A DNA stretch of 29,440 nt, from positions 1 through 29,440 of the IMG/VR virus record IMGVR_UViG_3300009079_000084. The stretch is one strand, 5' to 3'. The DNA comes from a virus. Position numbers and translations under genes: made by a program. Below the pieces are notes generated by a model. It ran no database searches, had not been told where the DNA came from, and saw only the letters and a list, made by a program, of their open reading frames with translations. Shown here piece by piece: positions 20,587 through 27,654 of the stretch. The number at the start of each line of letters is the position of its first letter. Position 1 is the stretch's first letter.

Positions 20587-21558
20587 TTAGACTGGTAACA
20601 ATCCTTTTAAATTTTCTTTTCCACGTTCTTGTGGTAAAAACCCAATAACTCTCAAAGGAAAGACTTCTAATCCACATGATTTCAATTCACGTTTGTGTTT
20701 CTCTAACTTTTCTACGAAGTTCTTTCTTTTAATTTCTAGAGTTGCTTTTGCCGTTGGAGCACCTACGTGTCCAATTAAATCGGTATACTTACCTGTATCG
20801 ACATAACGTGTAATGGCTTGCATGATAACACGATACTGGTAACCTTCACCAATACATACACCGTAGGTATCGGTTTCTGAATTATACTCACCACCGACTT
20901 TATATTCTACTCGCGAGTGGTTGTCAATCCAGTCCTGTATTTTAGGAACAGATGTGTATAGAATGTATGGTTGGGGAGTCCCCGCTTCCTCCATAACCAT
21001 CTTTACAACACGATTCCTACAAGTCTTATCACGAGTCTTGCCGTAGATTCTCACGAATTCTGCCTTAATTGCTCTCTCATTATTTTTGATAAGACCAGTC
21101 TTAATTTTCTTGCTCAAGTGTTTACGCATGTCAATTTCTTTATTAAGACGTTTGGGGTATCCCTCGTTCTCTCTCGCTTGCACATCTTCCATCTCTTCTG
21201 GTGTACCAGAGAACAAAGTGAATATCCAATCCTTTTGTCCTAAAGCACGAATCGCTTCTGAACGACCATATCCATATACAAGGACGTAAGGTTTATCATG
21301 CGAATCACCACGAAAGTAAACAGCAGGCGGAAACTCCAGCTTGTCCACACCATCTGCGAAGGACATTCTAAGTGTTTCGATCTCTTCTGGAGTGTGAGTT
21401 TCTACTTTAGTATGTTGTCCTTCGATATCATCAATATGGATATCTCTGAAGTCGAGTCTTATGTTTTTTACGGATGTTACACCAAGGTCGGTGTAGTCGG
21501 GTAACGCAACTGCGTCTGGGTCTGATGCAGAATAATCTGCAAGTGCTATAATAGCCAT
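20587..21558 (-). CDS. ParB/Srx-type N-terminal domain protein
   Basis: 323 residues. 'KNIRLDFRDIHIDD' then 'PAVYFRGDSHDKPYVLVYGYGRSEAIRALG' (in part: YVLVYGYGRSEAIRALG) is the ParB/sulfiredoxin N-terminal fold, with G-Y-G-R-S-E-A in place of the usual G-x-H-R-x-x-A nucleotide-binding/ATPase motif. The middle (about 120-210) is basic and helical, possibly DNA-binding; the end is basic too. Such stand-alone phage ParB-like proteins may be nucleases, CTPases or transcription modulators; there is no evidence here for partitioning (no parA, no parS). It forms its own unit between promoter copy 4 and the terminator at 20556. Confidence 0.8.
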   Translation of the reverse strand: MAIIALADYSASDPDAVALPDYTDLGVTSVKNIRLDFRDIHIDDIEGQHTKVETHTPEEIETLRMSFADGVDKLEFPPAVYFRGDSHDKPYVLVYGYGRSEAIRALGQKDWIFTLFSGTPEEMEDVQARENEGYPKRLNKEIDMRKHLSKKIKTGLIKNNERAIKAEFVRIYGKTRDKTCRNRVVKMVMEEAGTPQPYILYTSVPKIQDWIDNHSRVEYKVGGEYNSETDTYGVCIGEGYQYRVIMQAITRYVDTGKYTDLIGHVGAPTAKATLEIKRKNFVEKLEKHKRELKSCGLEVFPLRVIGFLPQERGKENLKGLLPV

Positions 21559-21662
21559 AGTATTTTTCCTATTGGATTAAATTAAGTGAAGTAGAAGACT
21601 CAATGAGAATCCTAAAACACAACAGTATATATAAGACTTTTATCTATCTTATAATGGTGTAT

Positions 21663-21698
21663 ATTATACAGGCATTTTTATTATTTGTCAAGCGTTTT
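21663..21698 (-). promoter_or_regulatory. Early promoter cassette copy 4 (long leader)
   Basis: Minus strand AAAACGC-TTGACA (21686-21691), 17-nt spacer, TATAAT (21663-21668). The downstream leader differs from the other copies: about 95 nt, with a 7-bp hairpin (21630-21636 / 21647-21653) near the 5' end. Drives the ParB-like gene. Confidence 0.88.
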
Positions 21699-22236
21699 AT
21701 TGAAATAATTCTCTTTCTCTTTTAGTAATATTCTCTCCATACACATACCCGGCCGACATAGGTAGTTCCTTTACCATATCCGTCACTCCCTTACTCTTAA
21801 AGTATTTGGACTTGGTTGGATATTTTCTTATATCTTGTTCCGAAATCATCAAGGTCTTTGTTTTGCTATGGTTCATGAATGCCATGAAGAATGGCGCTTC
21901 ATATTGATTGAGGAACTTTTCTTTTCTAGCCAAGAAATGTATATACCTATAATAAGATGGCCAATCGTTATCCCATGCCTTCCATCGTTCTATATCGATT
22001 GTTGCACAAACCTTTTCGTCTTCTGTAATGATAGATAGGTCTACTCCGTAATCTCCATCCATCTTTCTTCTGAATAACAGTGTTTTATTCGGTAGATGTG
22101 CAGCTAGATAACTATGCAAATTATCATTAGTCTTGCATAGTTTTATAAATGATTTTATATCTTCATCATCGTCATAACTATCTTTTCTATCAGAATATGA
22201 ACCCCATACTCTCTTATGTTCTTTTGTTACATTCAC
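21697..22236 (-). CDS. Hypothetical protein, possible PD-(D/E)xK-like fold
   Basis: 179 residues. 'DGDYGVDLSIITEDEKVCATIDIERWKAWDNDWPS' (in part: GVDLSIITEDEKVCATIDIE) resembles the beta-hairpin core of restriction-nuclease-like folds (D...D/E-x-E), and the following 'APFFMAFMNHSKTKTLMIS' strand fits too. The canonical E-x-K lysine is not obvious (IERWK), so activity is doubtful. It begins in a TAATG-like overlap with the gene at 22236-22508. Assignment is weak; the reading frame is sound. Confidence 0.55.
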   Translation of the reverse strand: MNVTKEHKRVWGSYSDRKDSYDDDEDIKSFIKLCKTNDNLHSYLAAHLPNKTLLFRRKMDGDYGVDLSIITEDEKVCATIDIERWKAWDNDWPSYYRYIHFLARKEKFLNQYEAPFFMAFMNHSKTKTLMISEQDIRKYPTKSKYFKSKGVTDMVKELPMSAGYVYGENITKRERELFQ

Positions 22237-22508
22237 TATGCCGCAACCTTCGCAGAGAACCGTGGGTATAATCTGAATGGAGCTTGGTTATCAAGAGTCT
22301 CCATATAGATAGTAGGTTCTGCCAGACCGCGTTCGTCTAAAGCATCAAAGTATAACTGTGAATCATTATCGCACTCTAACCACACATACTTATTATTGAA
22401 GAACGAGTACTCAGAGATCTTGTTCATGAACCCTAGGTTCTCTACAGTGCGTACATCAATCTTTAGGTAAGAATGACTTGGATCAGAAATATAAGTGATT
22501 GCTTTCAT
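22236..22508 (-). CDS. Hypothetical early protein
   Basis: 90 residues, ATG at 22508 sharing one base with the stop of the upstream gene. A mixed alpha/beta sequence: 'MKAITYISDPSHSYLKIDVRT' (in part), 'YSFFNNKYVWLECDNDSQLYF' and 'PTIYMETLDNQAPFRLYPR'. The short strands suggest a small beta-rich fold. No family recognised. Confidence 0.65.
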   Translation of the reverse strand: MKAITYISDPSHSYLKIDVRTVENLGFMNKISEYSFFNNKYVWLECDNDSQLYFDALDERGLAEPTIYMETLDNQAPFRLYPRFSAKVAA

Positions 22509-22780
22509 TATGCGGCCTCTCTAACTTTAAGTTTACTGGAAGTTGTGTCGATAATAAGATCACGAACACGTTCACGGTCAAGTGAATCACCCTGACCCCA
22601 AGTTTCATGACAAGTGGTACTAGAACATATCTCTAGATACTCCATTATAGCACGTTCTACAGCATCGACTGACAGACCCTCTATAGGGTATAGACCATCA
22701 TAGGCATAGAATGATAGAACATAGTTTCTGAAGTGAACTAGTTCAGGATTAGAACGCATTGCGATATAGTTAGTTTTCAT
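22508..22780 (-). CDS. Hypothetical early protein
   Basis: 90 residues, first gene after promoter copy 5, ATG at 22780 with the GAGAGAG leader site. Helical ('VERAIMEYLEICSST', 'DSLDRERVRDLIIDTTSS'), two Cys in 'CSSTTCHETWG' that might bind metal or form a disulfide. No family recognised. Probably co-transcribed with the two genes to its left. Confidence 0.65.
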   Translation of the reverse strand: MKTNYIAMRSNPELVHFRNYVLSFYAYDGLYPIEGLSVDAVERAIMEYLEICSSTTCHETWGQGDSLDRERVRDLIIDTTSSKLKVREAA

Positions 22781-22784
22781 ATTT

Positions 22785-22845
22785 CTCTCTCTTTATCAAT
22801 TTATGTAACCATTATAGTATGTCATGCAACTTTTGGCAAGCGTTT
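22785..22845 (-). promoter_or_regulatory. Early promoter cassette copy 5
   Basis: Minus strand AAACGC-TTGCCA (22834-22839), 17-nt spacer, TATAAT (22811-22816), then GGTTACATAAATTGATAAAG and GAGAGAG. The -35 differs from consensus at one position, while the AAACGC box is kept. Confidence 0.9.
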
Positions 22846-22862
22846 ACATCATTTATTTTTGT

Positions 22863-23093
22863 TTACTCATGATTCTTGTAGTCCCTAGTTATTTGGTCAT
22901 TGTATTCTATCTCAGTTGCGATCTCATCGAACAACTTGTAGAATAGAGATACGGTGTTTCTAACTGGGTTTAGACGCTTGTACACATCTGCATCAACTAG
23001 ATTCCAATTGATATCACCCGAAAGTTTCCTATTCTCAGGAAGTTCTACAGCTTCTCGGATGTAATCCTCTATTACTCTTTTTAAATCTTCCAT
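22863..23093 (-). CDS. Hypothetical early protein
   Basis: 76 residues, ATG at 23093 overlapping the stop of the small upstream gene by one base (TAATG). Helical and charged: 'EDLKRVIEDYIREAVELPEN' then 'RNTVSLFYKLFDEIATEIEY'. No family recognised. Co-transcribed from promoter copy 6. Confidence 0.65.
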   Translation of the reverse strand: MEDLKRVIEDYIREAVELPENRKLSGDINWNLVDADVYKRLNPVRNTVSLFYKLFDEIATEIEYNDQITRDYKNHE

Positions 23094-23257
23094 TACAAAA
23101 TCCTCTCTACATTGTTGGGAGCATAAAGACCTTCGACAGATCTAGACTCGTTAAAAACTCTAACTCTCTTAGCGGTATTACCAGTAACAACACCAATAAC
23201 CCACGTGTCAGTACCAGCGCACTTTACCCAAACTTTCTCACCGACTTTGTAATTCAT
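23093..23257 (-). CDS. 54-residue SH3/KOW-like protein
   Basis: ATG at 23257 behind GAGAGAGATAAT on the minus strand, stop TAA at 23093-23095. 'NYKVGEKVWVKCAGTDTWVIGVV' (in part: YKVGEKVWVKCAG) and 'AKRVRVFNESRSVEGLYAPNNV' (in part) look like the strands of a small SH3/Tudor/KOW-type barrel, with the 'vGekV.V' opening typical of that fold. Function unknown. First gene of the unit behind promoter copy 6; missed by length cut-offs. Confidence 0.7.
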   Translation of the reverse strand: MNYKVGEKVWVKCAGTDTWVIGVVTGNTAKRVRVFNESRSVEGLYAPNNVERIL

Positions 23258-23263
23258 TATTAT

Positions 23264-23325
23264 CTCTCTCTCTCATTCTCAATACAAGTATTATACAACA
23301 CTTTATATCAATTGTCAAGCGTTTT
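23264..23325 (-). promoter_or_regulatory. Early promoter cassette copy 6
   Basis: Minus strand AAAACGC-TTGACA (23313-23318), 17-nt spacer, TATAAT (23290-23295); the leader is less like the others but keeps GAGAGAGAG before the ATG at 23257. Divergent from the late promoter at 23364. Confidence 0.9.
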
Positions 23326-23363
23326 TTACAAATAAATTAAAAAATAAATCGTCACTATATCTG

Positions 23364-23371
23364 TATAAATA
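23364..23371 (+). promoter_or_regulatory. T4-type late promoter TATAAATA for gp25 operon
   Basis: Perfect TATAAATA 21 bp before the gp25 ATG, with GAGGA (23379-23383) as ribosome binding site in the short leader. It drives gp25, gp6 and the gp7-position gene. Confidence 0.85.
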
Positions 23372-23392
23372 GTACTAGAGGAATTTAACCCT

Positions 23393-23833
23393 ATGGCAAA
23401 AATATTTTCGATACAAGATGGTAACCTATCTAAGAGGCCGATTACTACATCTATCTCTCGTACATACTCGGATATAGACTGTTCATTCGAACCTAAACCA
23501 TCCGGTGATCTGTATAAGAAGACAGATGCAGCTGCGGTGTTTCAGTCCGTAAAGAATCTATTGATGACTAATCACGGTGAGATTCCATACAGACCTTTGA
23601 TGGGTGGTAACCTACAAGATCTATTGTTCTCTCTTTCTACAGAACCCGTGTCTTCGGACATTGAAGATAATATTCGTTATGCTATAAATGCATACGAACC
23701 TAGAGCAACAATAAGAACTATTAAGAGTGTATTAAGACCCGACTATAATTCGATTGATGTAACAATAACTTTTTCGGTAGTAAGCGTACAAAGAGTTGTT
23801 ACATTGAATGTTAATATTGCAAGGAATAGATAA
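23393..23833 (+). CDS. 25: gp25-like baseplate wedge protein
   Basis: 146 residues (T4 gp25: 132). 'AAAVFQSVKNLLMTNHGEIPYRPLMGGNL' (in part: SVKNLLMTNHGEIPYRP) and 'INAYEPRATI' are the GPW/gp25 family signatures; the EPR motif in the latter nucleates the sheath in T4-like tails. The C-terminal beta strand pair 'SIDVTITFSVVSVQRVVTLNV' (in part) completes the fold. gp25 links the wedge to the sheath ring. It is the first gene after the late promoter and is followed directly by gp6 (ATG one base after the stop). Confidence 0.93.
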   Translation: MAKIFSIQDGNLSKRPITTSISRTYSDIDCSFEPKPSGDLYKKTDAAAVFQSVKNLLMTNHGEIPYRPLMGGNLQDLLFSLSTEPVSSDIEDNIRYAINAYEPRATIRTIKSVLRPDYNSIDVTITFSVVSVQRVVTLNVNIARNR

Positions 23834-25723
23834 ATGGCTATACAGAACTCCGAGTTGGATTTCTTTCAGATTAAATCTCAACTACAGACCTACTTAAAAC
23901 AGCAATCTGAGTTTCAAGATTATGACTTCGGTGCGAGTGGTCTGTCTAACCTACTAGACGTGTTAGCGCACAATACTCATATCAATGGTCTGATTGCTAA
24001 TATGGCAGTCAATGAATCTTTTCTGAGTTCTTCACAACTGCGTTCTTCTGCGGTATCTCATGCAGAGACATTAGGTTATTCTCCTAGGTCCAAGACTTCG
24101 GCTACAGGTGCGGTGTCTATATCCCTTACAAGTACGACCTCACCGGCAACTCTAACTATCCCTAAAAATACAGAGTTCACCGGAACCGTAGATGAGAGTG
24201 TATATTCTTTCTTTTCTACCGAAGAATTTTCTGCAACTAAAGATGTTAATGATGACTATGTATTTCAGACTATAGGGGGTTCTACTGAGTTGCAACTTAA
24301 AGAGGGTCGCGCCAAGACTAAGTCATTTATTGTGGGTAGTGTTAATGATGATTCCGTGTATGTAATACCAGACACCTCTATAGATACTTCGACTATGGAA
24401 GTTCGTGTATATGATAACTATCTGTCAGGTACCTTCCAAGAGTACAACGAAATAAATACCGTGTCCTCTATTACGGATAACTCTAGAGTGTACATCATTC
24501 GCGAAGCGTCTAATGGTTACTATGAATTATTCTTTAGTGATGGAAATGTTTTGGGTACTGGACCCGCTGCAGATAATAGAATAGAAGTTACTTATATCTC
24601 TACGTCAGGCGCAGAGGCAAACGGAGCACAGAGTTTCTCGACTGCATATGTAGTAGATACTGGCATTGTTTTGAATCCTGTTATGGTATCCCCCTCAGCT
24701 GGTGGAGACGAAAAAGAATCTATAGAATCAATCAAATTAAATGCTCCTAGGACCTACAGTGCACAGAATAGACTTGTTACTGCGAATGATTATACTGCAT
24801 TGATCTCACGTAACTATAGTGGTTACGTAAAGGATGTAACTACTTGGGGGGGTAATGATAATGTTCCTCCCGAATACGGAAAGGTATTTGTCGCATTGAA
24901 CTTTTTAACTGGAGTATCTGAAGCTACAAAAACTGACGTTAAGAATCAAATTCATAGTCAGTTAACTTCCAATCTTTCGATTATGTCTATTAACACAGAG
25001 TTTGTTGAACCTAGGGAAACTTTCTTAGAATTACAAACAGTATTTAACATTGACCCAGTAAAAACATCTTTGCCTGCGGCATCCTTACAAAATACTATTG
25101 ATGATTTCATAGAACAATACTTTGAGGATAACTTGACTTCTTTTGATAAAGTATTCCGTAGAAGTAATTTGTTAACTCAAATAGATCAGTTGTCTACCGC
25201 AATCATTAACTCTAAGATGTCTGTGCGCATACAACAAAGAATTGATATGGATTCTATCATCTCAGAAATAGAAACTGCAAAGAACGAATTCAATGCTGTG
25301 TCTGGCGTTACTCAGTTACCAATATTAACCTATGTGGAACAAGATCATACTATCAGTTTCCCAGTGTTGTTGGCTACTCCAGATAAGGATGACCACACAG
25401 TTACATCATCTGTATTTAAGTCTAATGGAATAGATGTTACTATAAAAAATGAACTGGGCAGTACCAAATTACAACTACTAGATCTAAATGGTATTGTTAA
25501 GTCTCCTAATGTAGGTTACTATGAACCCAATACAGCCACAGTTAAGTTAAGTTCTTTGCGAGTTGATAAGTCGGGTTATGTGGGAACAGGAATAAAAATA
25601 TCCGCAACTCCAGCGAATCAAAGTACTATCAGTCCATTAAGAAATTATATAATTACTTTAGATGAGGATTTCTCTTCCACCATAGGTCATATTGATATTG
25701 GGTCGTCTAGGATTAGTTTATAA
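23834..25723 (+). CDS. 6: gp6-like baseplate wedge protein
   Basis: 629 residues (T4 gp6: 660). The start 'LDFFQIKSQLQTYLKQQSEFQDYDFGASGLSNLLDVLAHNTHING' (in part: DYDFGASGLSNLLDVLAHNT) is the strongly conserved gp6 N-terminus. The middle has the 'FYELFFSDGNVLGTG'-type segment (YYELFFSDGNVLGTG) and 'NRLVTANDYTALI', seen in gp6/gpJ-type wedge proteins. gp6 dimers form the inner ring of the wedges around the hub. The stop overlaps the next start (TAATG). Confidence 0.93.
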   Translation: MAIQNSELDFFQIKSQLQTYLKQQSEFQDYDFGASGLSNLLDVLAHNTHINGLIANMAVNESFLSSSQLRSSAVSHAETLGYSPRSKTSATGAVSISLTSTTSPATLTIPKNTEFTGTVDESVYSFFSTEEFSATKDVNDDYVFQTIGGSTELQLKEGRAKTKSFIVGSVNDDSVYVIPDTSIDTSTMEVRVYDNYLSGTFQEYNEINTVSSITDNSRVYIIREASNGYYELFFSDGNVLGTGPAADNRIEVTYISTSGAEANGAQSFSTAYVVDTGIVLNPVMVSPSAGGDEKESIESIKLNAPRTYSAQNRLVTANDYTALISRNYSGYVKDVTTWGGNDNVPPEYGKVFVALNFLTGVSEATKTDVKNQIHSQLTSNLSIMSINTEFVEPRETFLELQTVFNIDPVKTSLPAASLQNTIDDFIEQYFEDNLTSFDKVFRRSNLLTQIDQLSTAIINSKMSVRIQQRIDMDSIISEIETAKNEFNAVSGVTQLPILTYVEQDHTISFPVLLATPDKDDHTVTSSVFKSNGIDVTIKNELGSTKLQLLDLNGIVKSPNVGYYEPNTATVKLSSLRVDKSGYVGTGIKISATPANQSTISPLRNYIITLDEDFSSTIGHIDIGSSRISL

Positions 25724-26355
25724 TGTTGAACTTGATTAACAGTCAGTATAGGTCTGACCCTAACTTCCATAGAAGTCAGGTCACTCAGGTATTGCCTGAG
25801 TTCTTTCAGACAGAGTATCCCAGACTTATTACTTTCCTAGAGAAGTACTATGAGTATACCGGAGAAGACGGAAGTGTTTCATATGATGATCAAATCCACA
25901 GTTTGTTTGGTATAAGAAACATATCTAATGCTGAATTAAGTACTCTCGATTTGTTGATAGGTGAGATAAGTGAAGGATTAGAATCTTCTTCTTTCTATCA
26001 GAATCCTAGATTGATGACTAGACTCCTATCTAATTTCTATAGGAATAAGGGAACTCAATTATCGGTAGAACAATTCTTCAAAGCATTTTTTAATGAGGAT
26101 GTGAATGTATCATATCCAAAAGAAGATATATTTATTTTAAATGATAAACCCGGCGGTTCTTTAATAGGACCTCAAGCTTTAAAGTATATTCAAGATGATA
26201 AGAAATATCAAATATTTTCTATTCTTTTAAAAACTGGAATAGCTGTTAGTGAGTATGAAGATTTTTATAAGAAGATGGTACACCCAGCCGGATGGCATTT
26301 ATCAACAGAAGTAGAAGTTCAAGAAGTTGCTTCTATGGGTTTTTTGCTGGTATAG
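25723..26355 (+). CDS. Baseplate wedge protein, gp7-position, zero-frame product
   Basis: 210 residues in the zero frame. 'QVLPEFFQTEYPRLITFLEKYYEYTGEDGS' (in part: LPEFFQTEYPRLITFLEKYY) and 'LLSNFYRNKGTQLSVEQFFKAFF' (in part) are the conserved start of a wedge-associated structural protein found after gp6 in marine T4-like phages. The sensible sequence '...GWHLSTEVEVQEVASMGF' then runs into LLV-stop. In the -1 frame the sequence goes on for 127 residues to 26729 with normal composition, joining at G_GGT_TTT_TTG (26337-26346). The full product of a -1 shift is 335 residues. The gp7 name is from position only. Confidence 0.75.
   Translation: MLNLINSQYRSDPNFHRSQVTQVLPEFFQTEYPRLITFLEKYYEYTGEDGSVSYDDQIHSLFGIRNISNAELSTLDLLIGEISEGLESSSFYQNPRLMTRLLSNFYRNKGTQLSVEQFFKAFFNEDVNVSYPKEDIFILNDKPGGSLIGPQALKYIQDDKKYQIFSILLKTGIAVSEYEDFYKKMVHPAGWHLSTEVEVQEVASMGFLLV
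26337..26346 (+). promoter_or_regulatory. Candidate -1 ribosomal frameshift site (or homopolymer indel)
   Basis: Zero-frame codons ATG GGT TTT TTG contain two overlapping -1 slippery heptamers, G_GGT_TTT and T_TTT_TTG. Slippage here continues as F-A-G-I-G-T-D-P in the -1 frame. The same join would result if the true T-run were 7 rather than 6 (26340-26345). Confidence 0.6.
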
Positions 26356-26729
26356 GAACTGATCCATTAGAGGCTCCAAACTACGCGGTTGTTGTTCAAG
26401 GAAGTATGGTCAGGTCATCATTCGCTCCTCTATATTCTCTACTAACTATGGAAGAAACGGATTCTGTGGATGCCAGAGATAGTGATCAAAGAGCTAACGC
26501 TGAAGGGATAGTGATTAGTTCTCTAGAGACATTAGAAAGATATAAAGATATAACATTACAACAAATTCAAGATGTATTCTCTACAACGATGATAGATTCT
26601 AATGGTAGTTCTATAATTATTAAAGGGACTATCGGGGATTGGGCTGGAGTTACCCCAAGGACTTTAGATAATGGAACATTATCACTATCCTCGGAATATC
26701 AGACCTTAGATGACGATGACTATTTGTAA
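26346..26729 (+). CDS. Wedge protein C-terminal part, -1 frame
   Basis: 127 residues continuing the preceding gene after the T-run ('AGIGTDPLEAPNYAVVVQGS'). In-frame ATGs exist only at 26292 (inside the other gene, no ribosome binding site) and 26407, so independent translation is unlikely. Its beta-rich end (GSSIIIKGTIGDWAG) resembles a small domain of a wedge protein. It ends 3 bp before the late promoter at 26733-26740. Confidence 0.6.
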   Translation, partial: AGIGTDPLEAPNYAVVVQGSMVRSSFAPLYSLLTMEETDSVDARDSDQRANAEGIVISSLETLERYKDITLQQIQDVFSTTMIDSNGSSIIIKGTIGDWAGVTPRTLDNGTLSLSSEYQTLDDDDYL

Positions 26730-26732
26730 ATT

Positions 26733-26740
26733 TATAAATA
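26733..26740 (+). promoter_or_regulatory. T4-type late promoter TATAAATA
   Basis: TATAAATA 24 bp before ATG 26765, with GAGGA (26755-26759) as ribosome binding site. Gives a separate late transcript for the adhesion/fibre genes to the right. Confidence 0.85.
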
Positions 26741-26764
26741 CAGAGACTACTTACGAGGACTCTA

Positions 26765-27652
26765 ATGTCTAGACAAATTCTTAATACTGGTGGTGCTGCG
26801 AACGACGGACAGGGAGATACTCTCCGTAATGCAAGTCAGAAAATTAATGACAACTTTGCGGAACTATATAACCTTATCACACTTACCGGAGGTGGTGGAG
26901 GTGGCGGCGGAGGCCTAACTACCGGAGAACTTCAACAACTCGTAGAAGACGAAATAACTTCTCAATTGTCGAATATAGATCCTGACGGAGGAAGTGTTAA
27001 TATACTATTGTATAAAAGTTATGATCAATCCGATCTTCCTAGTGATCAAGATATTAATGTTTCTACAACATATAACTTTGAAACTGGATCTTTATTTGTA
27101 ACTAATACGATAAGTACAGATTTTAATGGTTGGGGTTTTGATCTTCCCACTACAGGAAGATATGTTTTCCTAATACGAGTTGTGGTCACTTCCAATGATA
27201 TAACCAAGATCATAGAAGTATCTGATTGGTCAGATCCAGTATTAGCTTATGACCGTGGGTTACCTAATCTAGAAGTTGATATATTGGCCACTAACGGAGT
27301 CATCTTTCGTAATGATACAGGTCAAACAGAAATAAAAGCATTTATAACATCTGACGGTACAGAAATATCGTCGAACGACTATAAGGAATTTGATTATGAA
27401 TGGACTAATGATGGAGTACCTGTCTGTGTCCATGAAACAACGCGATATGTCTCTCACATTGACGGTAATATTGTCACAGTAGGGTCTGATGGTACATGTC
27501 CCATAGGGTATGGCGTTCCTGCCACCAACTCTGGGGTCACGGACAATTTTCCTAACGGAGAATTAAAATCTATATTCATAGAAGCTCAGGCGGTTCCCAA
27601 TTCAGGTACCCTACCTTTGCAATTAACAATTAACGATAAACAAGAGGATTAA
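26765..27652 (+). CDS. gp10-N-like baseplate/tail-fibre attachment protein with Gly9 linker
   Basis: 295 residues. 'RQILNTGGAANDGQGDTLRNASQKINDNFAELYNLI' (in part: NDGQGDTLRNASQKINDNFA) is the N-terminal virion-attachment motif shared by T4 gp10 ('dDGTGDyLRkGG.KINeNFdELY') and many fibre proteins. Nine consecutive glycines (26888-26914) then link it to a beta-rich remainder with Ig-like strands ('YVFLIRVVVTSND', 'YEWTNDGVPVCVH'). The attachment module is thus fused to a different body than in T4 gp10 (602 residues). Probably a baseplate-attached fibre or fibre connector. Confidence 0.7.
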   Translation: MSRQILNTGGAANDGQGDTLRNASQKINDNFAELYNLITLTGGGGGGGGGLTTGELQQLVEDEITSQLSNIDPDGGSVNILLYKSYDQSDLPSDQDINVSTTYNFETGSLFVTNTISTDFNGWGFDLPTTGRYVFLIRVVVTSNDITKIIEVSDWSDPVLAYDRGLPNLEVDILATNGVIFRNDTGQTEIKAFITSDGTEISSNDYKEFDYEWTNDGVPVCVHETTRYVSHIDGNIVTVGSDGTCPIGYGVPATNSGVTDNFPNGELKSIFIEAQAVPNSGTLPLQLTINDKQED

Positions 27653-27654
27653 TA

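Noticed and set aside
26292-26345. Independent start for the second wedge frame (ATG 26292)
   Set aside because: The first 18 codons read Ser/Arg-rich shadow sequence of the other frame, with no ribosome binding site; sensible sequence begins only at the slippery site.
26888-26914. Glycine run as a frameshift or assembly error
   Set aside because: The frame is continuous on both sides with sensible protein sequence and varied Gly codons, so it reads as a real linker.
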